Shown: piece by piece, positions 17,675-28,658 of the stretch
Layout: every line of letters begins with the position of its first letter
How positions within the stretch are numbered: position 1 is the first letter of the stretch
DNA from: a virus
Length of the DNA: 64,000 nt
Reading direction: 5' to 3' (one strand)
Virus record (IMG/VR): IMGVR_UViG_3300032087_005453
Location: 43,437 to 107,436 of that record
Notes under the pieces: generated by a model
What the model was told of the DNA's origin: nothing
Seen by the model: only the letters and a program-made list of their open reading frames with translations
Database searches by the model: none
Translations under genes and position numbers: made by a program

Positions 17675-20600
17675 TTACCTAAATTTAATTTTCTTGATCT
17701 TATTAGATATTTTAGACAAAGTTTTTTCTATATCTCTATTATTTTTATTAAATCTAGGAGAAATAGTTTTAAAACTGTAAGACGTATCTATGTTTGAATT
17801 GCTAACATTGACACTGATATCAGTAACTTGAGGTAAACCATAAAGAGAGTCGCCAATCCTCTTTATGGCAGGTGCTCCAGGTATTTTTATACTTCCTTCT
17901 TCTACAGCAAATAAAGTGAAGTCATCTATTGCGTTTGCTCTACCCTGTGCAGCTAGATTTAAACCTTCTAGTCCACTTGTTTGTGATAGCGTGAAATCTC
18001 CAAATTGGCCAAAGTTTGTTGGAATTAGGAAGTTTTCTGGCACCAAAGAATCATCCTGCTCGTATTCAATTTTGCCCCTAAATGCAACAGCATCTACGGC
18101 GGTAATCCAAGGTCCATAAACATGTCTATTGGATATTTGTGCATAACTTATAGATTTTGGAGTTATTGCTATTGGGGTAGGATATAAATTTGTACTAATT
18201 TTATTTTCATTAATTCGAGGTTGCTGTGTAAGTCCTGAACCTGGACCACTTACCGGACCTTTTGATGTAGTCATATGGGAGGAGCTAAGTATACCCTTTA
18301 AATCTTCCTTTCCTATAATTCCAGTATCCTTTACGGGCGGTAAAAATACTTTTCCTGTTGAGCATTTAACATATGCAAATTGAAACCTACCATTGTCTTC
18401 ATAATCGAGACTATATAGACCACTTATTGTAGTCTCTAAATGTCCAGTGGCTGTGTGTATTGGTAATAACAATGGGTTTTTGAGTCCTGGCTTTGGACTT
18501 CCAAAACCATCAAGAAATGATTCGCTATAATTATATACACCAATTCCTCTTGGTATGCCACTTGTTTCAACTTGGGTTGGTCTTTCTTCAAATCCAGGAC
18601 TTATATTTTGTGTGGGTAATTTTGGCACTCCGCTAGCATCCCACTCAAAAATAGGAAATCCAGCAGTTCCGCTTTCCCAAGTGATTTGATTTTCATATTG
18701 ACCAACGGTTATAGGGCCTAACTGCTCGCTTTTATAGGCTTGACCGGAATTGGCAGCATAATATGTAGGAATCCCGCTTTCATAATAATAAAAAGGTAGT
18801 AAAGTTCTATCGTAATAATAATCATAAGCATACGGAAGAAAAGAATACTCATTTCCTATAGATTGAGGTGCTGCATGAATAATAGAAACACCAGAGTATT
18901 GCGTAGTACACAATTGATCTAAAGAATATTCTGAAAAGTTAAACACCTCTTTGGTCTTATTATCTATAAGGCTGTTTAATTGTTGGATATAAGCCTCATC
19001 ATATGTTCCGCTATTTGCATTACCTGTATCAAAAACAAAATTAAAATCATAGTTAACAAATGGTGATACTGTGCCTCCATTTATAAACTGATTAGATTGC
19101 GGAATTTTTCTCGGATAATAACTCGAAGGTTCAACATAAGCAGAATCAACTAATTCCCAAGAACGCTCAAAGTTTCCAACAAGATTATTCCCATCTAAAT
19201 CTTCTTTGGTTTTAAAGTAAGGAACTGGAAGATACCAGCTTTTACCATAATGAGTATCTCCAATCGCTTTTATTTTTTCGTGAATTTTAGGAAGCAAATC
19301 TCTAACCATATTGCTTTCTGCTACGCCACAACTTAAAAGAGTTTCTGAACCATCTTCACCTGGTTCTGATACTGGCGATCCATCAGCATTTTTGCTAGGT
19401 ATTTGGTCATATGGTCCAATTTGCTGTTGTGAGTGCGTAAAATATCCCAACTGAGATATACATTCCCCAAATGCTGAACCACCAGCAGAATTATACTTAC
19501 CAGCAGCTCGCTTTCTTTTATTTTGTAATTCACTTGTTTGTTCCACCTCCGCACCTGGTGATGTGTTTAATTTAGTATCAAATACTTCGTAACAGTCAGG
19601 ATAATAGTATTCTCTTAATAAATCTAATTTAGCATATTTATAGGCTTTCATAAACTCCAGCCATTTATCAAATGCATTTGCATTAGTTGACCCTATAGCT
19701 ATTCTTATTTCATACATAGATGCGGCATATACACCTCTATGAAAAACCCCTTGCACGTTTATATCCCCAACAATATCTTTCATATCTATAAAAATGAAAT
19801 CATCCATGTCAGAGGGGTCTAATTGAGTTGTAACTACTGGAACTTTTCTTAAAGAAGTTTGTTGTATCCCAAGAGGATCAGTTTCAGTATCGATAGTTGT
19901 TGGGTCTATAGCATTCGGCAGTATGATATCCCCCCAGTAACACTTTAAGTGTTTTTTGGGGACTGTAACTAGCCTACTTTGTTTACCACCGGTAATAACC
20001 TTCATTATTGTAAGATCATTTAGTTTGATGGATATATCAGAACTAGCAATTTTTAAATCATCCAGTTTGTCGGAATCCCAATACTCTGTAGCTACTGGAA
20101 ATTTTCCACCATTGGCGATGGATTGAGTTCCCACATCTGTAAATCCCTCATTGGCAAAATCCAATCCTTTAGAATCTAATGGATCTGAATATATACCGCT
20201 GAGTTCGGGTGTTGCTAATCCATAATCGGAATTACTGATGGGGCGTTTACCTGGGTGAATACCAGTATCATCTACGCCAGTCCAATATACATCTTTTAAA
20301 TCTGGAACTTCTAAACCTATTAAGCTATAGGCAATATTGCTAAAAGGTTTATATTGATTTATAAATGAGTTCTTGTCAACAGTCTGAATTCTAATTGTTC
20401 CACCATATTTTCCACCGGTGGTGCTAAATTTATTAGTGTTTAATCCAGTCCAGTTACAAATGGCAGGTTGGGTCCAATTAGGGTCATCCTCTTGTAATGT
20501 TGGGTCTCCGATACTTGTATCAGTATATAAATCGATATAGCAATAGTATTCTAGATTAGCCTCGCCACATATATCTGCAATTATTTCATTCAAGCTCTTT

Positions 20601-21451
20601 GATGATCCACCAACTCTATATTGCGGACCCAACCTATCCTTTACTTGATTATAAAAACCAAGAGCGTCAAAGTGATAATAATAAGGTATAGCTTCATCAT
20701 CTCTATTGATATTGTAATTATGTCTACCAAAAAGAAGATTACCACCCTGAGTTTGTTGTCTTTGACTATCGCTAATAACTGGCAGGTGATTTATACCTAC
20801 ATGCAAAGCATACATTAATTTAATTAAAGGTATTCCATCTTCACTTCTGCCGGAAAAACCATAATCCCCGTACAATACTGGATCACCAAAGATATTATAT
20901 TGAAAAGGAACTCTATATAGAGGATCTTCATTTTCCAATAATCCAAAAGTATTGATAAGGTTTGAAACATTCCACCAACCACTTGCACTTGGTGTATTAT
21001 CAGTAAGGATATTAGAATTTCTACTGCCAAATTCATAAATACCAGTTCCGCTAAAATCTGACAATCCTTCAATGGAGCCTCCAAAACCTAAAAATCCATC
21101 TAATATAACTTGCGTTGCAGAAAGAATAGTCAAAGGACTTGTGAGCTGTACAGAATATGTTTTAGAGGTGCTTGATGACCTACTAAAGGAATCAACCAAT
21201 CCAATGTACTGAAACAGAACATTATCGCTGGTATCCTTTAGTTCAAACAAATGGGGTGATCCAAGAACTGGTATAACCAGCCTGTCACCATCAGCTTCAT
21301 CTTCTATGATTTTAAAACTGAGGCTACCAGCTTGTGATGACCAATCAGCAGATACACTAAAATCTATAACGGTACAACCAAAAGCCTTAATAACGGCCAA
21401 ATCTGGTTGTGCTCCGTCTGTAGAAGTTCCAAAAGGTTGTATGTCAGACAT
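17675..21451 (-). CDS. Large tail hub/tip protein candidate
   Basis: A 1258-residue protein two genes downstream of the tape measure in transcription order, where siphoviruses place tail-hub proteins. The N-terminus (LSFKIIEDEADGDR, LFELKDTSDNVLFQYIG) resembles hub domains in which beta strands describe an interface with the tail tube, but similarity is only of general style. The middle is Asn/Tyr/Ser-rich and the C-terminal 40 residues are basic (KTLSKISNKIKKIKF). No peptidase motif was found. TAATG overlap at 21451 couples it to the gene before it. Confidence 0.5.
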   Translation of the reverse strand: MSDIQPFGTSTDGAQPDLAVIKAFGCTVIDFSVSADWSSQAGSLSFKIIEDEADGDRLVIPVLGSPHLFELKDTSDNVLFQYIGLVDSFSRSSSTSKTYSVQLTSPLTILSATQVILDGFLGFGGSIEGLSDFSGTGIYEFGSRNSNILTDNTPSASGWWNVSNLINTFGLLENEDPLYRVPFQYNIFGDPVLYGDYGFSGRSEDGIPLIKLMYALHVGINHLPVISDSQRQQTQGGNLLFGRHNYNINRDDEAIPYYYHFDALGFYNQVKDRLGPQYRVGGSSKSLNEIIADICGEANLEYYCYIDLYTDTSIGDPTLQEDDPNWTQPAICNWTGLNTNKFSTTGGKYGGTIRIQTVDKNSFINQYKPFSNIAYSLIGLEVPDLKDVYWTGVDDTGIHPGKRPISNSDYGLATPELSGIYSDPLDSKGLDFANEGFTDVGTQSIANGGKFPVATEYWDSDKLDDLKIASSDISIKLNDLTIMKVITGGKQSRLVTVPKKHLKCYWGDIILPNAIDPTTIDTETDPLGIQQTSLRKVPVVTTQLDPSDMDDFIFIDMKDIVGDINVQGVFHRGVYAASMYEIRIAIGSTNANAFDKWLEFMKAYKYAKLDLLREYYYPDCYEVFDTKLNTSPGAEVEQTSELQNKRKRAAGKYNSAGGSAFGECISQLGYFTHSQQQIGPYDQIPSKNADGSPVSEPGEDGSETLLSCGVAESNMVRDLLPKIHEKIKAIGDTHYGKSWYLPVPYFKTKEDLDGNNLVGNFERSWELVDSAYVEPSSYYPRKIPQSNQFINGGTVSPFVNYDFNFVFDTGNANSGTYDEAYIQQLNSLIDNKTKEVFNFSEYSLDQLCTTQYSGVSIIHAAPQSIGNEYSFLPYAYDYYYDRTLLPFYYYESGIPTYYAANSGQAYKSEQLGPITVGQYENQITWESGTAGFPIFEWDASGVPKLPTQNISPGFEERPTQVETSGIPRGIGVYNYSESFLDGFGSPKPGLKNPLLLPIHTATGHLETTISGLYSLDYEDNGRFQFAYVKCSTGKVFLPPVKDTGIIGKEDLKGILSSSHMTTSKGPVSGPGSGLTQQPRINENKISTNLYPTPIAITPKSISYAQISNRHVYGPWITAVDAVAFRGKIEYEQDDSLVPENFLIPTNFGQFGDFTLSQTSGLEGLNLAAQGRANAIDDFTLFAVEEGSIKIPGAPAIKRIGDSLYGLPQVTDISVNVSNSNIDTSYSFKTISPRFNKNNRDIEKTLSKISNKIKKIKFR

Positions 21452-23136
21452 TAATCAGCCCTCTCATAGGTCCATTCAACATTGTAAGAATAAGATCTTG
21501 ATCTTGCATCCCAATCCTCAGTTGGTGCTGAGTGGAAACATTTCCCATTTACTACACTAAAGTTAGGATCATTAACTGGATTTGCAGCTTGGTAAATCAA
21601 GTTGAATTCACCGCTATTTGTTATACTTGGTTTTTGAGTTATAAACAAACTTTGTATTGTAGATTCTGCTAGTCCAGAACTTAACGTTCCGCTAGTATTA
21701 ACATCGGTTCCAATAGTTGTATTCCACGTAGGAGTCTGAGTACCCATAGTCACATTGATAGAAAGGCTTCTTTTGTACTCACTTCGAGAATTTAAGTACT
21801 GAAGAATTGGTTGACTTCTACCAATAACTGGAGTAACAGAAAATATTTCACCCGGATATGTATCGTTTATTGTGATTGTTTCCGAAACACTACCCGGAAT
21901 AATGTTTGGTGGACGATCATCAAAAGTAAAGCTGTAGTTGATAGATCCACCAGCAAAATCTCTTGCTACAGATTGAGATAATGGTTTTGGGTGTAACCAT
22001 CCACCAGAAGCAAGAACTGCTTGGGCATAATAATATGCGTCTGGCGGAACCCCTGTTGAAATAGATTCCCAATACGTCTCAGCATTATTAAAAGCATTTC
22101 CGCTAGAAGCAAAACCATCAATAGTGTTTAACCCATTGATAGTGCCATTGACTGTTATACTGTTGATTTCTGCTTCTGCTAAACTTTTATCAACATTTAT
22201 TGTTTCGATAACTGGACTAACACCGCTATAAGCAATGTATACTTCTGTTAAACCATAAGAACCAGCTTCTGCATCAACATTTTCATTGTATACGGTATTT
22301 GCTATATTGTATCCATCACCAAGTAAATTAGAAAATGTAGTTCTGATGTCAGGTAATTGACCAGACCCCAAACCAAGATATTCATAAATGTATCCGCTGG
22401 CTTGTTGCCAAGGAGCAAGGCCACTAACATAATCTCCGTTTTCATCATAAACTGGAGACCCAACAGCATTGATGGATCTGTTGATGGTATAAACTTTATT
22501 GTTTTTGGTGAAGTTATAATTATTGTCAAAAGTTAATGTTTGCTGTCCTTCTTCAGAAACATCAAAGGTCTCAGACAAACTGGTTATATTGTATGTACTT
22601 TGAGTTTCATTTTGATAGGCACTAAACTCTCCAGAATTAGCACTTGACAAAAATGTAGCATTTCTTAAATTGACGGTATAACTATTAGGTGATGCCCAAT
22701 TACCGTCAGCATCGAAAGAAACATCGTCAACAAAAGCCATAAAGGAAAGGCCAGATCCTTCAAGACCAGTATCCCACCCTTGAATACTCACTTTTATTGG
22801 TTGTGCTACTCCGTTTACTACAGGGTTGGTAAACAAAGATCGAATCTTCTCTTGTTTCTTTATCGTAGCATCTAATCGGTCATTATTGCCAACTGCTGTA
22901 ATTTCAGCAGATTCAACTTCTGGTGTTGTTGTCCAAGTTTCAGTGCTTAGATCTACAGTACCACCACTATAATATGGATTACCGTGCGTTTGAATTAATG
23001 TTCCTTGCAACGAAGCGGTAAAATCGGCACCAAATCCGGGCCTACCAATATTATTATAGTTCTGCTTATTAAATGACACCAGCGGGGCCGGAACCAGATA
23101 ATAATCTACTGAGTCTTTTGTTATTATAATTGGCAT
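21451..23136 (-). CDS. Distal tail protein candidate
   Basis: A 561-residue beta-rich protein directly after the tape measure, the usual place of the distal tail protein. The N-terminus (VPAPLVSFNKQNY) and the sequence around residues 90-130 (DATIKKQEKIRSLFTN) resemble tail proteins that form the ring between tube and tip, but no diagnostic motif is visible. The rest is Asn/Ser/Thr/Gly-rich. It overlaps the next gene by TAATG and follows the tape measure with a 9-base gap, so all four tip genes should be one transcript. Confidence 0.5.
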   Translation of the reverse strand: MPIIITKDSVDYYLVPAPLVSFNKQNYNNIGRPGFGADFTASLQGTLIQTHGNPYYSGGTVDLSTETWTTTPEVESAEITAVGNNDRLDATIKKQEKIRSLFTNPVVNGVAQPIKVSIQGWDTGLEGSGLSFMAFVDDVSFDADGNWASPNSYTVNLRNATFLSSANSGEFSAYQNETQSTYNITSLSETFDVSEEGQQTLTFDNNYNFTKNNKVYTINRSINAVGSPVYDENGDYVSGLAPWQQASGYIYEYLGLGSGQLPDIRTTFSNLLGDGYNIANTVYNENVDAEAGSYGLTEVYIAYSGVSPVIETINVDKSLAEAEINSITVNGTINGLNTIDGFASSGNAFNNAETYWESISTGVPPDAYYYAQAVLASGGWLHPKPLSQSVARDFAGGSINYSFTFDDRPPNIIPGSVSETITINDTYPGEIFSVTPVIGRSQPILQYLNSRSEYKRSLSINVTMGTQTPTWNTTIGTDVNTSGTLSSGLAESTIQSLFITQKPSITNSGEFNLIYQAANPVNDPNFSVVNGKCFHSAPTEDWDARSRSYSYNVEWTYERAD

Positions 23137-23145
23137 AATAAAACC

Positions 23146-26100
23146 TTATGGTGTTGGTTGAGGAGGAAGATTACCAGCCGCATTATCAAAAGCGTTGGCT
23201 TGATCGTCTGGTGTATTACTGTCTCTAAAGGCCCTAGCTAATTCTGTAAATCTTTGTGATATTGTTGTGTAAACTTGTGATACAACGGCGTTTAATACTG
23301 TTCCATTGAGGTTGACATTAACTTGTGTTGTTCCTGTGATTTCAACTTTCTGTGGAGGTCCAGGAACCGGAACTTGTACTCCTGCCGCTCCCGCTCCAGC
23401 AGCAGGTATACCAGTAGGTGCTCCACCTCGTACTGGTGCTGGCCCCGCCCCAGCGGGTACGCCACCAGCGGGTACGCCACCAGCGGGTACGCCACCAGCG
23501 GGTACGCCACCAGCCGGTACGCCACCAGCCGGTACGCCACCAGCGGGTACACCACCGGGGAGTCCTGCTGCTGCTGGCTTTTGTAGGCCCGACTTTAGGG
23601 TTTCAACTTCACCCTCAAGTTTATTTCTAAGTTCAAGAAGTTTGCGAACCGCTTTTCCTTGTTTTTCAAGACGATCAGCTTCCTCGTTTTTACCCCTTTT
23701 CTTAAGATCTATAACCTGCAATTTTCTCACTGCCTCGTCACCACGAATCGTTGCCCGTTCGTCGCCGGGCCTTGCAAACACCCTCGTGTCTCTTATTTTA
23801 TCTTGGACTCGATCCAACTCGGCCCTTTTTTGAGCCAACTGTATTTCTTGAGACTCACGTTTCTTTTTGTCTTCTTCTGATAAAGCAAAAGCATCAACGG
23901 CGGCGGCAAAAGTATTCGCAGCAGCTTGTTGTGTTTTAATAGCATTTAGAGTAGCCGCCTCCTGTCTATCGAAACTAGCTTCAGCCTTTTTGCGTTCTGC
24001 TTCAAATGCTTCACCGAGTCTTTGCTCTACGGGTTTGCCTTGTTGCTCAATAGCCTTGACAAAGGACTCTCTTTCATCAGCACCAATCAAACCTTTTCTA
24101 ATTGCTTCGTCCGCAGCAAATTCTCCTTTTACTCTAGCCGCAGTTTTCCCGCCTAGTGTATCAAGAGCTAAATTTTGAGGTAATCTATCCAAGAACGACT
24201 TAACGGCACCTCTATCTTCAGAGGCAATATTTTGTATGCCGCCCTGTTGAATAGCCTGTGCTGTAAGTGCGGCAGATCTGCCAAGATCACGTCTTTGCTC
24301 ATCGGTTCCAAATGCAAACTCTTCAACCAATCCACCTTTGAAATCTTCCAACGCGGCTATTGATTCCATTCGTGCCTTGATTTCTTGTCTAGCTGCTTCT
24401 TCTTGAGCTTTTGTACTAGAAACAAGAATGTCTTGTGCTTGTGTTAGCTTTTTCGATCTATCTTGTGCTTCGGTAAGAGCTGCACTTAATCGTTTGATTT
24501 CTTCTTCATCACCACTAAATGCTGCTTGTTCAAGACCAGTCTTGATGCCTACAATAGCACTACTGGTTGCTAGTAACTCTTGATTAACCTGCTGAAGATT
24601 TGTAGGTGCTCCCTGTCCTGAACCAACCAAAGCCTGTACTCTCCTAGCATCTCTAGCCGACCGTCCAGCTTGCTGATCCGCAGTGCTGGTGCCCAAGAAA
24701 GATGCCCTTTGTTGAGCTATTTGTTCTTCAGTGTCGATAGCCTTAAGGGTGAGTTTTATTCTTTGTTCTTCAATCTTGAGTCGTTGCTGTTGTAGCTTCT
24801 GTGCCTGTTTAAGATCCTTCTCTAAGTCTTCACTTATAAATTCACCAAATATATCCAAGGCGTTAATAGCTTCACCCGCTGACAACCTAAGTAGTTGAAA
24901 TTCAGAATTAGTAGCATCGAAATTTTTCTTTTGTACCCTCACGGTATTAGCCAGGCTTGATGTGTCGTTTCTAAGATCTTCCAAAGCCGCTTTAGCACCC
25001 CTAGATTTTAAAGTGGACTCAAGAGCTTTAAATGCTCTGTTTAGGTTTTTTGACGACCGTAACACTTCCTCGCGACTACCCCCTCCTATAGATTTAGCTT
25101 GTGCTTCAAATTGACTTATAAAAGCACTGAAGTTACGAAGATTTTCTGTCTCTAAATCCTTTTTCTCAAAAGACGCTCTTGCTCGTCTGCCTGAAAACCT
25201 TGGATCAATGCCGCTTCTTTCTAATGCTGCTTTTTCTTTTCTTATTTCGAGATCGAGCTTGGCGGCTTCTTTTTCTGCTGAAGAAGCAACAATAGATTGC
25301 TGTTCCGACGTTGATGCTCCACGGCTTCTTGCTCTTTCAAGTTGTCGAGATGTAGATTTATTTAAGTTTCGTGTCCATACTTCAAGAGCTTTATTAGCTG
25401 CTTCAATTCTTGCCTTTCTGGCTTCTTCTTTGGAGTTGGTTATTCCAAGCAAATCGGTTAGGAATTGAAACCCTTTAACAACGCCTGGTATAAAGGTAAG
25501 AAGTTTTCCAAATGCTGAACCGATGGCGGCTCCGACAGGTCCAAAAATTCCACCGATAGCAGTTCCCAAGCCGCTAAGAGCAGCCGCAGCTTGAACTTGA
25601 CTTGCCGCCTGTGCTCTCTTACTAGCTGCCTCTTCAGCCTTGGCTGATGCCTCTTGTACATCTCCAGCCTGCACGGCTTTGTCTGCAAGCTTATCCGCTG
25701 CTTGAGCGGCAGCATTTAGACTAGCTGAAAAAGCAGCCACGGCAACACTTGCAAGAGCATCGGCACCTTGTGCTATTTGTTGCCCACTAGCTTTTAGTTT
25801 ACCAAGTTTGCCACGTTTTAGTTCTTCAGTTCGTTCTTTTTCAGCTTTAATTTGTTTTTTTAAACTGTCATTATGTTCTTGTTCGGACTTTGTGGTTGCC
25901 TCTAAAAGATTAACGTATTTTCCTACGGCGGTCGCTTGAGCAACAACATCGCCTTTAAATTTAGCCTGTACCTTATTCAAGGCATCAAGTTCTTTTGAGC
26001 CTCTTCCGTATTTTTGTGTGGCAAAGCCAATTTCATTAGCTAGTTTAAGCTGTGCTTTTTTAATCTGAGCTTCATCTTCAATTCCAGCCCCGAATCTATC

Positions 26101-28644
26101 AAACTTCTTTTGACCAAGTGATGTTGCTCTGGATGCAGCAGATTCAACGCCTTTTTCTCTGGTAGCTTTTATGCGTTCGTCTGATTTTTGGACTGATACA
26201 GATAAATCCTTAAGACTTTTAGCACTCTCTTTAATTTGCTGTGCGTTTTCTTTTCTTGCTTGAATTGTCTGCTTTATACTACCAGCAGCCTCTTGTAATG
26301 TGCTGCTTACAGTTGTGGATGCAACTTGAAGAGTTAAAAAACTACTACCCAAAGATGCTGTAAATCCACCAAGTTCAGAAGCAAAACCACCAAACCCGCC
26401 TCCACCAAGAAGTGCTCCAGCTATTCCACCACCAAGTCCACCAACAAGACCACCAGCTTGGAATTTTTGTACAACCCCACCTTTAGCATATCTGTTGACC
26501 TCTTTGAGGTTTCCGTATCCAAATGCTTGGGCAGATTTTTTGTTGACAACAAATTCACCAGGAGTTAAAAGTGCAGGAACAGTATCAGTGCCTACACCAG
26601 GAATTGAGCCTCCAGCATTTCTTCTTTTTCGACCTGATGGTTTCCTACCCTTACCCCCTTGTCCCGTTGGGGTTAAACCAAGTTCCGCTAAAGACCATGT
26701 GGATGTTGTGTCTGGACCTTGCTCCATAATAGCAACACCAAAATCTTTCTTTCCAGGCCTCCGCTTTCGTCCATCCCCCGATAAAAATCTTGCAATTTTT
26801 GCTTTTATTTTGCTATCAATTGGTTTAGTTTTTTTGGCATCGGTTGTCATAGCACCTCTACCAACTAAATTAAAATAGCTATTTTTAAGACCGGTAGGAA
26901 AATCAAATGGTTTTAATGGATCATCATTGTCGGTAAATTTACCACCAGAAGCTCTTGATAAAGCCGCTTCAAATAAGACCCCAACAACTGATTCATATTG
27001 AGGTATATTTTTAATAGTTCCTCTAACTTGTTTTGAATCCTTGTTCATAGACTTTGCTAAATCATTTACTGCTTTAGCCATACCAGCGTTTAATGTATCT
27101 TCTGCAATACCGTCCCTCTGTGGTCTATCATATATAATTCTTCCGCCGTCGGCGTACTTGTTTATAGCCTGTAAATTCTCAGCACCAAATGCCTGTGCCG
27201 CACTTTTACGGATTACAAATTCACCGGGAGTAAGCATTGCTGGAACTGTGTCGCTATTTCCGCTACCCGGAACAAAACCGCCGGAGTTTAACCCAATTAA
27301 ACCTTTCGCTCCACCCGCCAGTCTACCCAAACCTCCACCACCAATAAACGATCCCAATTTTATACCAGCTAAAGTAGTAAATAATGGAATAAGAGGTGTT
27401 AATGCTTTACCAACTTCAACTAAAGCATTTGCTATACCAATAATAGCTTTTGATAAGGTTTGAAAGGCGGGAGAAGAAATAACATCGTCAATAAATGATG
27501 CAAAGTTTTTCTGAAGACTTCCAAGCTGGAAAGCTACGGTCTGTTGAGCTTTCGCCACGTCGGCAGCACTTTCTGCCGTGCCATTATTGGCAACACCAAG
27601 TGCTTCTGTAATTTTTGTGGTTTGCGTAAGAAGTGGAACCACCCTAGAAAGTTGTCTAATTCCACCAATCTGCTCAACAACTTCAGCAAATTTAGTACTT
27701 CCAACGGAAATATTTAGTTTATCAAGACCTTGACTAATATTTTGAATAGCTTGTAGAGGACCAACAAATTGACCCTCAGCGGTTTCAAGCTGAATACCAA
27801 GTTCTTTGAAGAACTCAATTGTTTTAGGACGTTGCAAACGACCAAAAATAGTACGGAAACCAGTAGCAATAGTTTCGGCACTTTCACGAGAAGTAGATCT
27901 TACTGCTGTGAATAATGCTATAAGTTCGTTGATATTACCACCGGCTGCGTTAAATGCACCACCAGTTCTTCTAATAGCCTCTACAATGTCTGAAGACTCT
28001 ACAGCAAATCTTTTAGACACAGCGTTTATTGCCTCAAGAGATTGACCAGCTTGATCTACACTTAAACTAAACGAACTTAATGTAGCAATAAACCCTTCAG
28101 TTGTTGACTGTAAACTATCAAAGGTTGCTAAAAGACTGGTGCGTGCTAATACTTCAGCAGCCTTAGCGGCTTGTTGAAACGACAAACCAGTTTGAGCTAA
28201 AGTTCTGGTTAATTGAGCAACTTTAGAAGAAGCAATATTGTATTCAACAGAAACTTTTTTGAGTAAATTAGATTGATCTAATACCTCTTTATTGCTACTA
28301 TTTGTAACTTGAGCAATTTTAGCCAATTCAGTCTGTAATTTTAAACTCTCTCTAGTAGCATTACTAATCGCACCAGTTAGTTTAAGAACTGCTGTGCTAG
28401 CAAGTGTATATGCGGCAAAGTTAACGGCTTTCAAACTTACAGCATCACCAAATTGCTTGGCTACGGATGTAGTCTTGCTTAAGGTTCCCTGTAATTTTTT
28501 TATTTCACCTTGTGCTTTAGCAATGTTTTTAGCGTCAAGATTCAGACTAACCTTATTCAAGGATTTCTGAATATCTTTATTAACTTTGCTTAAGTTGGCG
28601 GGATTTGTTTGAATGTTTAATGCTGCGGTAAAGTCGAAAGCCAT
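23146..28644 (-). CDS. Tail tape measure protein
   Basis: A 1832-residue protein, long, largely alpha-helical and Ala/Lys/Gln-rich, with hydrophobic stretches in the middle: typical of tape measure proteins. PAMLTPGEFVIRKSAAQAFG near residue 465 and PALLTPGEFVVNKKSAQAFG near residue 695 are copies of a motif common in phage tape measures, here duplicated. Residues 960-1650 look like long coiled coils. Near the C-terminus is a run of Val-Pro-Ala-Gly-Gly repeats. If about 1.5 Å per residue holds, the tail would be some 270 nm long. Its position between assembly genes and tip genes agrees. Confidence 0.9.
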   Translation of the reverse strand: MAFDFTAALNIQTNPANLSKVNKDIQKSLNKVSLNLDAKNIAKAQGEIKKLQGTLSKTTSVAKQFGDAVSLKAVNFAAYTLASTAVLKLTGAISNATRESLKLQTELAKIAQVTNSSNKEVLDQSNLLKKVSVEYNIASSKVAQLTRTLAQTGLSFQQAAKAAEVLARTSLLATFDSLQSTTEGFIATLSSFSLSVDQAGQSLEAINAVSKRFAVESSDIVEAIRRTGGAFNAAGGNINELIALFTAVRSTSRESAETIATGFRTIFGRLQRPKTIEFFKELGIQLETAEGQFVGPLQAIQNISQGLDKLNISVGSTKFAEVVEQIGGIRQLSRVVPLLTQTTKITEALGVANNGTAESAADVAKAQQTVAFQLGSLQKNFASFIDDVISSPAFQTLSKAIIGIANALVEVGKALTPLIPLFTTLAGIKLGSFIGGGGLGRLAGGAKGLIGLNSGGFVPGSGNSDTVPAMLTPGEFVIRKSAAQAFGAENLQAINKYADGGRIIYDRPQRDGIAEDTLNAGMAKAVNDLAKSMNKDSKQVRGTIKNIPQYESVVGVLFEAALSRASGGKFTDNDDPLKPFDFPTGLKNSYFNLVGRGAMTTDAKKTKPIDSKIKAKIARFLSGDGRKRRPGKKDFGVAIMEQGPDTTSTWSLAELGLTPTGQGGKGRKPSGRKRRNAGGSIPGVGTDTVPALLTPGEFVVNKKSAQAFGYGNLKEVNRYAKGGVVQKFQAGGLVGGLGGGIAGALLGGGGFGGFASELGGFTASLGSSFLTLQVASTTVSSTLQEAAGSIKQTIQARKENAQQIKESAKSLKDLSVSVQKSDERIKATREKGVESAASRATSLGQKKFDRFGAGIEDEAQIKKAQLKLANEIGFATQKYGRGSKELDALNKVQAKFKGDVVAQATAVGKYVNLLEATTKSEQEHNDSLKKQIKAEKERTEELKRGKLGKLKASGQQIAQGADALASVAVAAFSASLNAAAQAADKLADKAVQAGDVQEASAKAEEAASKRAQAASQVQAAAALSGLGTAIGGIFGPVGAAIGSAFGKLLTFIPGVVKGFQFLTDLLGITNSKEEARKARIEAANKALEVWTRNLNKSTSRQLERARSRGASTSEQQSIVASSAEKEAAKLDLEIRKEKAALERSGIDPRFSGRRARASFEKKDLETENLRNFSAFISQFEAQAKSIGGGSREEVLRSSKNLNRAFKALESTLKSRGAKAALEDLRNDTSSLANTVRVQKKNFDATNSEFQLLRLSAGEAINALDIFGEFISEDLEKDLKQAQKLQQQRLKIEEQRIKLTLKAIDTEEQIAQQRASFLGTSTADQQAGRSARDARRVQALVGSGQGAPTNLQQVNQELLATSSAIVGIKTGLEQAAFSGDEEEIKRLSAALTEAQDRSKKLTQAQDILVSSTKAQEEAARQEIKARMESIAALEDFKGGLVEEFAFGTDEQRRDLGRSAALTAQAIQQGGIQNIASEDRGAVKSFLDRLPQNLALDTLGGKTAARVKGEFAADEAIRKGLIGADERESFVKAIEQQGKPVEQRLGEAFEAERKKAEASFDRQEAATLNAIKTQQAAANTFAAAVDAFALSEEDKKKRESQEIQLAQKRAELDRVQDKIRDTRVFARPGDERATIRGDEAVRKLQVIDLKKRGKNEEADRLEKQGKAVRKLLELRNKLEGEVETLKSGLQKPAAAGLPGGVPAGGVPAGGVPAGGVPAGGVPAGGVPAGGVPAGAGPAPVRGGAPTGIPAAGAGAAGVQVPVPGPPQKVEITGTTQVNVNLNGTVLNAVVSQVYTTISQRFTELARAFRDSNTPDDQANAFDNAAGNLPPQPTP
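23446..23550 (-). repeat. 15-bp tandem repeat encoding (VPAGG)n
   Basis: Seven nearly identical 15-bp units (+ strand consensus GCCACCAGCGGGTAC) lie inside the tape measure gene and encode repeated Val-Pro-Ala-Gly-Gly. The array is far more GC-rich than its surroundings. Such arrays change copy number by slippage without breaking frame, so length may vary between isolates. Confidence 0.9.
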
Positions 28645-28658
28645 TTAATCACCTATCA

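Noticed and set aside
23306-23833. Pro/Gly-rich open frames on the + strand opposite the tape measure repeats
   Set aside because: They are open only because the 15-bp array lacks stops in several frames; no start signals exist.
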